Assembly: GCA_033439265.1 (NCBI GenBank)
Contig: JAVTVX010000012.1
Coordinates: 36,086,261 to 36,150,260, forward strand
Origin: Dillenia suffruticosa
Lineage: Eukaryota; Streptophyta; Magnoliopsida; Dilleniales; Dilleniaceae
DNA: 64,000 nucleotides
Direction of reading: 5' to 3'
Within the stretch, counting starts at the first letter, position 1. Every line of letters begins with the position of its first letter. This document shows, in pieces, positions 12,479 to 24,784 of this stretch. The notes beneath the pieces were generated by a model. It was not told the origin of the DNA. It made no database searches and saw nothing but the letters and a program-made list of their open reading frames with translations. The translations under genes were made by a program, and so were the position numbers.

Positions 12479-15290
12479 ACAAATGAGGTTAATATTTAAC
12501 CCTTCTTTTAGATAGGAACTTGGCCTTGATATTGTAAGCTGATCCCATTGCACAAACAAATTGTATGGCTCTGGCAGCATTGTAGCCCTTATAATTTTGA
12601 TTTATCAATAGCAAAAGAGTGCTGCTTTCAAATTCTGAGTTATCAAGGGCCTTTTTGTTTTGCCTTGTCCTAATTGTGTTTTCATGTTTTTTGGCAGAGG
12701 TTAGGTCTATGTTATAGGGGATGCAAATGTACCTAGATTGTGGTTTTTATGATACGAGGTACATGTATAGAAATACCGGAGGGTAGGATAGTAGAACTAC
12801 TACTTTTACTTTTACTAGCAGTTTACGTTCGCTAAGTATTTCACATATTTTTTGACTTATAGCTGCATGCAAAATAAATTTTAACCAATAATTAATGAAG
12901 TACAAGAAAAGAAAAGAAAAGAAAAACTAGTATTAAATATCATAACTTGTTTTTAAATAAAAATATTGTATGTCTTTGATTGTGGTTTGTATTTTGTCAA
13001 TTTCTTCAAACTTGTATCAAGTTTGGTCATGTAATTATTTAGTGCCTTGTAGTACTACATGAATCGCGCACTTTGGATATAGCTAGGGAGCTAGGGAGAG
13101 AGAGTGATCCTAGATGACATACTAGGCAGGTATTTTATTTTCCCTGTGCAAGTGTGCTTTGAAGTACTGAGCACTATTCATTAGTTGTTAAAAATAAGAG
13201 GACCCACCTATTTCACTACTCATATAGTTTAATCTCTTCCATTGATATTCTCCTTAAGGTTCGGGCTTGATCACCACTTTAGTTTGATGGAGTTCCACTT
13301 CTTTCGTATAACCAAATTTGTAGTATCCGACCAACTCTGCATGAGGGGAGATGGCTACAAGAAAGTGGTCTTTTTCTATGGTTTTTTTATTGCACCTGTG
13401 ATCATTTCCTTTTTATTGGGTCCAAAAATTAAATATTTATGCGCAAAGTCCTAAAGTTAGAAGAAAGGAATCTCTCCCCCAAAAGCTTCTGTGGAAAAAA
13501 GAAGGCTTTGGCCCATCTAGTCCTATCTATATCACATATCCTAATCCTACTTTCCCAACATTCCAATTACATCATGTTGCCTTGGGGTGGCATCCATCAA
13601 CACCTTTAATACCTAATCCATCTTTTTCGTTACATTCCACGTCCTTTCAGCCTGGTGGGATTTTGTCTGGTTGGCATCCATTAGATTCAAAGTTTCCCGC
13701 CTGCTGTTGATCCGTAATTATTGTCATATGTTAGCTCATGATTGCATGACCCTTGTTTTGTGCATATTTCTTGTCCGAGATTTATGGTATCTTGTGATTT
13801 TCTCCTGTTCTGCACTCCTTGCTTCACTGTATGGGGATTGAAAAAGTTGCGTGGTATGTTTGTGATGCATTGTGCACTTTAGGACTGGTCGTTGCCTTTT
13901 ACAGCTTTTTGCTGAAGCTTACCAAGCCTTTTCTCTCCATCTTCACTCCCGCCCTCATCCTTTTACTCGGTGTTTTGGATTGGGATTTGGTTTCTTTTTT
14001 ATAAGTTTGGCTACCTCTGTCTCACTTTTATCTCTTAATACTATTTAACCTCACTTTTATTTTCTAATACTGTTTAATCTCGACTGCGCTAGAGTGTTGA
14101 TAGAGTTCAACCTTAGATTTTGACATTAAGGAGAGTATTTACCAAAAAAAATAAGGAGAATTGAAGTAAACACCATTTGATTCAGCTATTGATACGGAAA
14201 TTTGTATTGATCTAGAAGTTGAGACAATGCTTGAGGATGTTTATATACAAATCCCATTATTGTTTATTGCATTTTACTTACGAGGGTATAACGTGTCAGA
14301 AGAGTTTTGTCTCTTAAGTTAACTCAAATCAAATTTAATTAATTTAATATAATTATTGAATATCAATTATTTATATTAAAAAAGGTAAAGGCAAAACCAT
14401 TGATACATGAAGTACAATTGCCTCTCTTGAAATTTAAAAATAAAAAGATTAATAGATCTAAATTTAGTAATTCTTAAATATTATTGAAAATCTAGAAAAA
14501 AATTTTGAAATTTTTTTTAAAATTATATAAAATAATATTTATTTAAGAGCATTCCATCTTTGAAAGTTGGTTCGGTTGGCTGTTTGGTGTATTGAAGAGT
14601 GAGTGAACAAAAAAGCCACAAGCAAATTCCATGAAATTCGCTGCCACTGTAGAAGAGAAAAAGGTGAAGTAATAGTACTGTAGATTCAATCCCCAGAGGG
14701 CAAAAAAGAGAAAATGGGGCTCGTTTTTCAAAGCAAGTTTTGTCTGGTTTTGAAAAGAGAGACGTTAGAGACGTGGGTTCTGACGCTTCACACGTTGGCC
14801 TCTCGACTCAGACACTTTAGCCCAAGTCCTTTTGCTTTCATCTTTTAATCGATTCGTAAAATTTTGTACTATGCAAAATGGTGAGTCAATTGAATCCTTT
14901 CGAATTAAGAAACATTCAAATTCTTGCCTGTTGGTATTATCATTTAGCCCTCTGCTTTATATTAATATGATAATAACTATGGTTGATTATTACAATTTCT
15001 TATATTTATATCTTATTTTGGTTAAAATATAATTTTATACTGATTATTAATCTATCGTAACTCTCTTCGTTTATCTGAATTTAAAATCGATCATAGCAGA
15101 GTTATCGTTAATTATTAGAAGATTATAATTTGTGTTTAAGGTAAATGGGTTTATTTCAATCAATAATATTATACATAAAAATATGTATCATCTGTGGGAA
15201 TAAATTTTGCTAATCAGAATGCATTATATGTTTATGAGTGATAAAACAAGACTTCCATGAATAAGATTTAAAGTTTATCTTTTAAAATTT

Positions 15291-15322
<32 letters not shown>

Positions 15323-16421
15323 TCCTTGTAAAAGAAAATGCATTGATTTTTCATTTCATTGCTTAAGGCCTAATTAAGCAACAAAAACTAGGAAAAGCAA
15401 AAGCAAAATGAAAAAGAAGTAAAAAGAAAACATTCACAAGAAATGCCATGATGACAGCCAAGGTTGTGTTTAGAGCTCCTAGAAAACCACTCATCGTCCG
15501 CCCCTGCTTTGCTTTGATCCAATCAGCCTATAAAAGGTGATGACCCAATCTAAAATATTTAATGTTGCACTATACAATGTTAATGGATGCTTACATGGGA
15601 GTCTTCTTTCCATCATCTCATTCAAAACAAAAAGGAAATAAATAAATCTTTAACTTTGTTTAAAGCTAAAATAGTCTAACAAGTCTCTAGAGTACTAACA
15701 TATTAGGACTCCATTTCTATTCACATGTTATTTAATTCATGCTATTGTGATAAATAAAAAAATATCAACATTAGTTGCCATGTCGGAGCAAAAGAAGGGA
15801 CATAGATGGTGATCTTTTTAATTTTTTAATTATATATAATTTCAAAATTTATAATTCTAATATTAAAATCATAATTCTAAATATATAATATATAACAGTA
15901 TAACAAATACTGAAAAAAGATTACGATAACAATCCAACTGTTACGCAAAAAAGAGAGGATAAAAAAGGGTTTCTTTCATCCAACCCTTTTCTTTCTCGTT
16001 CTTCCAAGGAAGGTTTATGGAATTTACTTAGGTGGGTGGATCAATTTAAGATTTCTAGGTTTTTAATGATTTTTGGCCTAATAATGGAGTTTACAACTAC
16101 ATTAATATAAGTAGAAGTAGAAGTAGAAGCAAAATTTAATGATAAGAAGTACAAACACACACCATGAGAAATAACATGAATTTAAAAGAAAAAAGTGGGG
16201 ATTATGTGGAGACAGATCATAATAATCACGTTTTAGGGATTAAGGAGTCGGAGTTGTAAAAAAAATAATTGAGAAAAGAACATGACACATGCAACGGTAA
16301 CTTTCAAAGTTTGGAATTGCATTGAGGGGTAATTTGGGAATACAAGAAACCCAACGGAACTTTTGCAATTGAGGCAGATGCTTTGAGGAAAATAACGATG
16401 AAGATGAGTGGGCGGCAAGTG

Positions 16422-16423
<2 letters not shown>
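12479..16423. other. Intergenic region, no gene seen
   Basis: About 4 kb between the HCNGP-like gene and the transporter. It contains AT-rich stretches, a GAAAA pentamer run near 12904-12925, a CT microsatellite at about 15291-15316 and a GTAGAA triplicate near 16110. Short open frames such as 13242-13454 and 13819-14004 show no recognisable protein signature. No transposon ends, tRNA or conserved RNA were recognised. Confidence 0.55.

Positions 16424-16455
<32 letters not shown>
16424..16455. repeat. CT microsatellite upstream of the NAT gene
   Basis: About 16 CT units. Another shorter run lies at 16681-16703, about 90 bp before the ATG. Both are in the probable promoter/5' UTR of the transporter gene. 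Confidence 0.9.
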
Positions 16456-16457
<2 letters not shown>

Positions 16458-16789
16458 ATTTATAGTCTCTCTGAGACTCTCCTTTCACACAATCTCGTTC
16501 TCTCTCCTTTTTTTTTTTCCTCCGGTCTCACTTTCTTCTCTCATCCTTGACTTTCACTTTCTTCTGTTCGACATTGTTGCTCTCTCTCTCTCTCTTTCTG
16601 ATTTTATTGGTTAAATCTCTCAATCCTTACTGAAATCTTTTAACAGAAGAGTGTACTGAAGTGGATATTTTTCATCATTATTCTCTCTCTCTCTCTCTCT
16701 CTCACAATTTCATCGATTAAGTCACTTTCTAGAAATACCCGTTTCGATTTTTGAACGTGTTTGTGAAGTGGGTTTTGATCAATCTGGCC

Positions 16790-19700
16790 ATGGAAGCATC
16801 AAAACCAGAAGAAATTAGTCATCCACCAATGGATCAACTTCAAGGCTTAGAGTACTGCATAGACTCAAATCCTTCATGGGGTACTTTCTTTTCTCATTTT
16901 CTCTCAACCCCACTTCTCAATTTCACTACCCTCTCTCTCTCTCTCTCTCCCCCCCCCCAAATTCAATTTCTCATTCTCTCACTTTTCCATGTTAAAACAG
17001 GAGAAGCAATAGCTTTGGGGTTTCAACATTACATTTTGGCTTTGGGGACTGCAGTGATGATTCCTACTTTTCTTGTTCCATTAATGGGAGGAAATGATGT
17101 GAGCAATTCTTTTTTCCCCCCTCAAGAAGTCTCATAGGTTTCAACAAAATTTGACCCAATTTTTTTTTCCCTAGAATCTGTTGAATCAGTAAATTTGAGA
17201 AATTAAGTTTTTATTAAATAATTCTTTTTTTGGTGTTTGATGGGAGGAAATGCGTGAGCATTTTTCCCTTTTGCAGTTTACAAATTACTCAATGAATTTC
17301 ATATGTTTTAGTAAAATCTTTCCCCTCTCCCTTTTCTTAATCCTAGTTTGTTTAGTCCTTAAAAGTTTAGTAAATTTAGCAGTTCTCCTAGGCTGTTCTA
17401 TTTTTTTTCCCCCCACAAAAAATGTCTTCTTTTCAAGGTTAGATTGGGATCCTACTAGGGTTCTCAAAAATGGTATTGCAGGATTGTACTGTCATCCAGG
17501 GATAAAAACAAAGAAAAGTTTATCAGGAATTTTCAATGCCACTGATATCAGTATATGATAATTTGATTGAATTTTTGTGGTTGGATGATTGGCATCAGGA
17601 TGACAAAGTGAGGGTTGTGCAGACATTGTTATTTGTTGAAGGGATTAATACTCTTCTACAGACACTATTCGGGACACGACTGCCTACAGTGATTGGAGGA
17701 TCATATGCATTCATGGTTCCAATCATTTCTATAATCCATGATTCTTCCTTGCAGAATATTCCTGATCCTCAAGTGGTTAGTCTTTCCTCTGAAAATACTA
17801 ATACCCTACTCTCTCTCAAGTATGTTCCTTTCTCTTTCAAAGTTTAGCCCCATTTAAGGAAAAAGAAATTCACTTCGCGTCACAATCATGGTGACCCAAT
17901 TGTCTGTACTTAAACAGATATAGCAGAAATAATATATGGCTGAATTATTATCTGTCTTAAGTCACCATATAATTAGGTTGACGAGTAAGTAGTTACTTAT
18001 TATGCCGAAGCAATGTCCAATTTGTACCAGACAAAACAAATTTCTTGTTTCATGGATATTTTTTCCACTATTCATAACAGCTGTGCTCTTGTTGTCTACT
18101 GATTTTTAAGCTATGCAGATTGACTTTGAACATTTTTGTAGAGATTCCTTAACACCATGAGAGCAGTGCAAGGTGCTCTAATAGTAGCATCCAGTGTGCA
18201 GATCATACTAGGCTATAGTCAGTTGTGGGCCATCTGTTCCAGGTAGAATTTTTTTGATAAAGCACTACTTTGTTATAATATGGTTAGTTCCTCATCCTCT
18301 TTTTTAACTAATACAAGTGGAAATCTTCGTCAATGTTCAGGTTTTTCAGTCCACTTGGAATGGTCCCAGTAATTTCATTAGTGGGATTCGGATTGTTCGA
18401 TAGAGGCTTTCCTGTGGTATAGTATTTACTCTCTTATTGCCTTCGCTGTTAGATAACCATGATTAGATGACAATGTGACTTTCAAGGGCTTTCCTCAATC
18501 CGCCACTTACTTTTCTTATGTGATATTCTGTAGCTTGGACGATGTGTAGAGATTGGAATTCCTATGCTTATCTTATTTGTCGCCTTCTCTCAGGTATGAC
18601 TGCCACTACTTGCTTGACACCATCTTCTATTTTTGAGCTATATGTGGTTAAGAGCTTTATTCTTATTCCATGGCTAAAGGTGAACATGGGGATATGTTTT
18701 TGTAAAAATTACTTGATGGTGTAGGCCTTTGATTTCTATTTGAATGTCATATCAGATTAGTGTCATTCTGAGGATAAACTTTATATGATCTTGTAAAGAG
18801 CATGAAGTTGCAAACCACTTATTTGCCTTTTTAGTTATTAAGTCGTGGAACATCTCTCTGTGCAAATTCCTTGTGCCTTATGCTACATGTATTTGAGAAT
18901 AAAAAGCAAGATTTTATCATCTGACATTTTATTGTGAACAATTTGTTGGGTGCAGTACTTGAAGCATTTCCAAATAAGACAACTGCCAGTTTTGGAGCGC
19001 TTTGCGCTCCTCATATCGATCACAGTCATATGGGCTTATGCACACCTCTTGACCGCAAGTGGAGCATACAGGCATCGACCACTTAAAACCCAAGTTAACT
19101 GCAGAACTGACAAGGCTAACCTCATTTCTTCTGCACCATGGTTGGTACCAAACTAATTTCCTTATGCTTGCATGTGTTTTGATGTGTCCTAAATGTTGTC
19201 TTAACCTACTTCTGCTGTGCAGGATAAAGATCCCATATCCTTTGCAGTGGGGTGCACCAACCTTTGACGCTGGTCATGCCTTTGGAATGATGGCTGCTGT
19301 TATAGTCTCCTTGATTGAGGTAGTTCTCACAAACCATTGTCTATTGAGGAAGGATGCGCTTGAAAATTATACATTGTTAATATTTTAATCTCACAGTCAA
19401 CAGGAGCATATAAGGCTGCTTCTCGTCTTGCAAGTGCAACACCTCCTCCAGCTCATGTTCTTAGCCGTGGAATAGGCTGGCAGGTTTGTAATGTGCCAAG
19501 TCTGAGTTATGCTTCATAAAGCCACCCTAATAGAAAATTGTGCCTCTACAAACCCTTATACAGATTAGAGATAAATCTATAAAGATGTTGAAAGATACAT
19601 GGATTTTTGTCATCAGGGAATTGGTATCCTGTTTGATGGACTCTTTGGAACCCTGACTGGGTCCACCGTTTCTGTGTAAGTTCATATGTTTCACCAAATT

Positions 19701-20561
19701 GAGCTCATTGATCTGGACAATGTGTTGGCTGCAAATGGAACTCACCTCACTCTTGGCTTAAGTGCAGTGAAAATGTGGGTCTTTTGGGAAGCACTCGTGT
19801 TGGAAGCCGGAGGGTCATCCAAATATCAGCTGGTTTCATGATTTTCTTCTCAATACTAGGTAAGAGATTCATGTTTCTGCAAACGTTTCAAAAAATCTGA
19901 TCCAACTATTTCCTTACTCTAATTCATTTGTTTACAGGAAAATTTGGAGCTTTGTTTGCATCAATACCTTTCACCATATTTGCTGCTGTGTACTGTGTTC
20001 TCTTTGGTCTTGTTGGTAAAATTCCAAAACCATATGGTCATCAATGACATAAATCTTTTCTTTTTCTTCCAACCTGATTTTGCCTAAATATTTTAATTTT
20101 CAGCCTCGGTGGGACTGTCGTTCTTGCAATTCACAAACATGAACTCAATAAGGAACCTCTTCATTACAGGAGTTGCCATGTTCCTTGGTTTGTCTGTTCC
20201 TCAGTACTTCCGAGATTACACTACTACTGCTCTTCATGGTCCTGCTCATTCAACGGCCGGATGGGTAAGTTTGTCTTCTGTACATCAGTGTGATGGTTAC
20301 TTGAATTCATATAATCTTTAGTTGATCTTTGTTTTTATTCTGGTGCAGTTTAATGATTTTCTCAACACTATCTTCTTCTCCTCCCCAACTGTTGCTTTGT
20401 TAGTTGCGGTTTTCTTAGACAACACCCTAGACTACAAGGACAGTGCGAGAGATAGAGGGATGCCATGGTGGGTCAAATTCAGGACTTTCAAGGGAGACAG
20501 TAGGAATGAGGAATTCTACACCCTCCCGTTCAACCTAAATCGCTTCTTCCCTCCATCTTGA
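16790..20561 (+). CDS. Nucleobase-ascorbate transporter (NAT/NCS2 family), NAT1/NAT2-like
   Basis: Fourteen exons with consistent phase: 16790-16880, 17001-17098, 17599-17775, 18142-18242, 18341-18416, 18534-18593, 18956-19140, 19223-19319, 19397-19483, 19617-19675, 19768-19859, 19938-20015, 20104-20264 and 20349-20561. They encode 524 aa, the usual plant NAT length. The protein is a multi-pass membrane permease. Visible motifs are the TM1 QH pair (Gln39-His40 in GFQHYILALG), the family signature ENVGLLGSTR at about 345-354 and the conserved tail EEFYTLPFNLNRFFPPS. NAT proteins move purines, uracil or related bases with protons; substrate cannot be read from sequence, and despite the name most plant members are not shown to carry ascorbate. 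The only in-frame ATG before the SHPPMDQLQGLEYC segment is at 16790. The gene appears intact. It converges on the O-fucosyltransferase gene, with 306 bp between stop codons. Confidence 0.96.
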
Positions 20562-20699
20562 TCAACAATTTGAGAGAGAAAAATCACTGTTAACATGTGA
20601 GAGTTAAGATGATCACAATCCTAGTGAAGAGTGAGATACAGTGAGTTGTGATTTTGTGGGGTTTTGACTGAGAGTGAAGGGATGACAGCTTGCGCTCTG

Positions 20700-20725
20700 T
20701 TCTTTGGCTTTAATCCAATAAAATA
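20700..20725 (+). terminator. Probable polyadenylation signal of the NAT gene
   Basis: An AATAAAA hexamer-type signal in AT-rich DNA lies about 145 bp after the NAT stop codon. Position and sequence suit a plant near-upstream element. Confidence 0.5.
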
Positions 20726-20867
20726 TAATTTATTTTAGCAAAGTTTTTTTTTGGGCCATCTTTGTGTGGTAAAAACATGCCGCAGTGTTATGTACAATGG
20801 CAAAACTTGTCTTTCAGTTCTGCTAAGCAGGGGTAGTAAAGCCTTGAATGTATTTGGCGGGAAAATG

Positions 20868-23773
20868 CTAATGTTTGCACATGCATTCTGGGCATCTTGG
20901 CTGCCGATAAATACTTAGGCCAAAATGCCTTGGATGCACCATTTGGTTTTCTGCAATCATTTTCCTTACACTTGCTTCAAAATCATGCCACCCTAAGGTG
21001 CTGTTCTCTGACAAAATTGCTGCAAGTCGCTTCTTGCTAGGCCTCAGTGTTGGTGCCTTGCCATTGCCGTAGTACGTCCGTAGTCCTGACACCAATGATG
21101 CAAGCTGGCTGCCAGTGTCAGTCATGGCAAACACGTCAGCAGTTGTGCAGGCAATTAAGTCCAGTGCTGCTAGCTGCATCCATATCAATTGTCCCTCTTT
21201 AGTAATGACTTATATTGATTGTGATTACATGTGATTATGCATAGCGCCCAGACGGGCTCTAGGCGTGAATTTCAAATTTCCCCACTTTTGTGTTATAATG
21301 TTGTTTCTTTACTTTGTTTAAAGTTAACCCGACCAATGCTCAAATCTATACATAGATTCTGGTAAAATAAAGACCTTGTTTGGTGACGAAGGACTTGAAA
21401 CCTAATGAAGAAGGAGCTATTCGACTGGAAAAGACATTTTATTAGCTACTACCATTAGCGGCACCCAAGTAAATTGACCTAAAGCAGAGTTACCTGAGAA
21501 GAGAAGTTTCTAAAAGACGCAAGTTCGCTAGGGGTGAGAAGATCTTCCTTTGTGACAAGATTGGGATAGAGCCTAGTGAAAGGTTGCATCCTTGATTGGC
21601 CACCATATATCTGAGATCCAGCAAGGTATATATATGTTTGAGACTTAAAACCAAGGCCTGCTAGAACAAGCGCTGCCTCTTCTGGTGTCAAAGGACACTT
21701 TCCCGACATTCTTTGTTCCATTGGAGAAACAGGCCTGCTGGCATCAAAATTGCAGAGGATATGTTAACCAGAGAACATCAGAATGTTGTAAAATTGAAAA
21801 TGTCAGAAACAATGGAACAAACTTGGTGTTCTTCAACCGCTTGAGAGCCAAAGAAAAATGAATTTCTCGATACTCTTGAAGTTCCCTCCTCTCACTTTCA
21901 CCCCCGCCAAATTCACAAAAGGAGTAGGCCACCATATCCACTTCAAACCTTAAGTGCAATGCGAGGTACTTCAGTGGGCCTGAAACAGTAGGGTCTCCTT
22001 TATCTGCGATGAAGTTCCCAAGCAGTTGCTTATCTAACATGTTATGTCTCACATCAGACTTTCTGATCCTGTTAACCAGCAATGAACCAACTTCTTGAAT
22101 CTTGGGCACAAATTTTAAAGCATGGAAGTTACATTTACATCTTAATCTCTGCAAGGGAACAAAAAGCAAAGGATTATTTGATTTCAACCAAAATCTCACA
22201 CTATCTTGAATCCAAGTTTAGTGTTGAACAAGATGTTGTCAACCTGAATTTCAAAAGGAACAGGATCAAAGCCAAGTCTGTTTCCAAATCCAAGAAAATG
22301 GACAGCACCATTCTGCAACAAGAGAGGAAGTACTTTTTCTATATACTCGCTTGGCTTAGCCTCCTTGACAATGTCTGCATCGGTAATCTGAGAAGCAAAG
22401 TAGAATTATCAGTAGAGGATTCTTATGTATGGTAAGTGGTCATTAGATGTATAAACTACGTAACATACTAGACTACCAATTGCCTTCAGATCCAGCAATT
22501 GCAATCGAGATGGGAGCTCTTTTATGATATCTACATCATCTTTTAAGGTGTCCATGAAGTATTCCTCTTGATAAATATCACCAAACTGGCTGCACTTGCA
22601 ACATGTACAACGCATCAGATACATAGGAATGTATTGTATTTCAAGAAAAAAAAAAAAAAACACACACACACACACACACACGTGCGAGCGCGCGCACACA
22701 CGTGTGAGCGGGCGTGCGCGCACGCACAAAAATCAATATTTAATCAGACCTAGGGTCCTTCCACACATTGCTGTAAAGAAATTTGGGAAGAACAAGAGTT
22801 GCATTAAGTAAAGCCGCCACAGCAACAGCATTGCAGACCTGCAAGAAGAAATTTACAAATAAGCTGATCAGCTATATTATAGACTGCAAATGAATATATA
22901 TCGCTTATGAAGCAAGTGAAAGTGAAATCACTTACAGCAACTCGTTGCTGGTTGAGCCCTCCATTAGCACTGACCAATATGAAGCCAGTTTTTCTACTGG
23001 ATTTCCCTGTGACAGACACGACCAATTAGCATTTAGTCTTCCAAGGTTCAAGTTACAAAATACACCTATTACCCAAACTTGTTGCAACTCCTCTATCAGC
23101 ACAAGGTTTCCACTTGGATGCTTGTTGAGAAGGTTCCTCCCAAAACTTTGTTGAGTCATGTCTAATTTCTTTCTGCACAAATTAGATATAGATTCAATTA
23201 CACGGTGACTATGTTACGGATTCATGGGTTATATCCTAAACAAGGTAGCACATATCAAACCTGTGACAGTGCGATAGATGCCAAATTTAGAAGTCGAGTG
23301 TACATTTGCAGTGGCAACTTCTGTTCCTTAACAGAGGCATTTCCATTATCCTGTAGCAAGAGGCGAGAGCATATTAGGCATTACCATAGGTGAGAGTACT
23401 TAGAAGGACTGAGAGTCATCGAGGGGTAGAGAAATCATACTTTCAAGCTACTTGAATATCTTGGAGCCAAACTATCTTGAGGACTTGAGGAGTCAAAAAT
23501 GGAAACTGTAAGGGAATCCATCCACAAAAGGAAACCTAGTAATCCAATGGTGAAAACAATCGACCCTACATGTTTACGAAGCCACAATTGCCTTTTCCCA
23601 TTGAAACTCTTGCAAGCAGTCAACTTTGTAGGTTCATTCTTTAAGCCATAAAGGAGCGCTGTGGTCTTGCTCCAATGGTACTCTCCACCAGATAATCTTC
23701 TCTCAAGAGAAGGATTACTGCTTGGAACTAGTGGCTCAGGCCGAGGACTTCTTGGTGAACTTTGCTTTCCCAT
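20868..23773 (-). CDS. O-fucosyltransferase family protein (plant GT106-type, type II membrane)
   Basis: Ten exons on the minus strand with consistent phase: 23773-23441, 23350-23261, 23172-23073, 23006-22936, 22838-22750, 22589-22469, 22387-22244, 22148-21823, 21734-21494 and 21173-20868. Predicted protein is 606 aa. A single hydrophobic segment at about residues 69-90 makes it a type II Golgi-like protein. The family N-lobe appears as FILVSANGGLNQQRVAVCNA and LLNATLVLPKFLYSNVWKDP. The middle has GPLKYLALHLRFEVDMVAYS, where the HLRFE arginine is the expected GDP-fucose contact. The C-terminal lobe has IYLAGSQIYGG and DVFAMTDTGSQLASLVSGLR. The family is annotated as GDP-fucose protein O-fucosyltransferase, though some members are pectin or arabinogalactan glycosyltransferases, so substrate is open. 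A (CA)n/(CG) tract fills part of intron 5. No lesion was seen. Confidence 0.94.
22660..22728. repeat. Alternating purine-pyrimidine CA/CG tract in an intron
   Basis: A (CA)n run follows a poly-A stretch and passes into mixed CG/TG dinucleotides (for example GCGCGCACACACGTGTG) up to about 22728. It lies in intron 5 of the O-fucosyltransferase gene. The strict purine-pyrimidine alternation is the kind of sequence that can adopt Z-DNA. Confidence 0.9.
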
Positions 23774-24324
23774 CCCTTAACAAAACCTCAAGCTCTCAAA
23801 ACCCTCTTCAAACTTAACCAAGAAATGATATGACATTCCAGTGTATTCATCAACATAAGCCTCTCTCTTTTTTTGGTACATAAGCCTCTCTTTCTCTCTC
23901 TCTCTCATTTTCACCCAACTTGCAAGGTGACATGCCAACCTATTAGAGGTGATGAAAAACAATGAATTTTGAGTCTGGGGAAAGATTAACATCTCTCTCC
24001 TCCTCAAACTAACAAAGCCCACATATAAAATTCAAGAAGATGGAAAAATAGAGGTTGGTGACAGAGATTTAGTTAAGGGAGAAGCTAAAAGGGAAACATC
24101 AAAAGAGCTCTAAATTGGAAGTGAAGCTAACCAAGGTTGTTGACATTTTGATAATGATTGTTTTGTTTGAGTACATCATAAGTCTAACATTATAATACCC
24201 AAAAAAAAAATCCTTAATCAGAGCCCACAATTTGATGGGGGAAAACAATATAAGCAACATCTAGAACAATTCTCACCCAACAAATTGAACCTCCTCTCCT
24301 CTAAGCTGAATCAGCAGTTGTTCT

Positions 24325-24372
<48 letters not shown>

Positions 24373-24784
24373 GGTGGTATGAGATACAAGAATTCATATG
24401 TCACAACTTGGTTCAAGTAATGGGCCATTTTCAAGCATCTCTCTCTCTCTCTCTCGACAAAAGAATAACAATGTTGCATAAATTGATGTTGCAAGGATTC
24501 TGAAGACAAGTTCCTCATAAGACAGACAACTATGGTCCTCAAAAAACTCAAGATTCCATCCCATACTAAAAGACCTTTGCTCTATACTAGGTTTTACCTC
24601 AAAATGAAGCGTTCCTCAATTCATTTACAAATCTTTGGTTGAGGATGCTTATTTTCTCGCATCCAATGCCGTGATAGATGAAAAAGTTTATCAAAACCCT
24701 AGAACATCCAACAACACACGGAAAATACCAGACGAGCCTTCTATGCGTAAGCCCGGTGATTCCATCATTCCTATTCCAAGTTCA
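23774..24784. other. Upstream flank of the O-fucosyltransferase gene with paired GA and CT tracts
   Basis: Probable promoter and 5' UTR of the minus-strand gene, including a CT run near 23883-23907. Further out, a (GA)n tract at about 24328-24368 and a (CT)n tract at about 24438-24455 could pair as arms of a hairpin. No gene was recognised. Confidence 0.55.

Noticed and set aside
16751-16789. Upstream start for the NAT protein
   Set aside because: There is no ATG in this stretch in frame; the first is at 16790 and matches the family N-terminus.
24273-24551. Open frame rich in Ser-Leu and Glu-Arg runs
   Set aside because: It is produced by translating GA/CT microsatellites. The same applies to similar frames near 16408-16614, 34251-34548 and 58232-58483.
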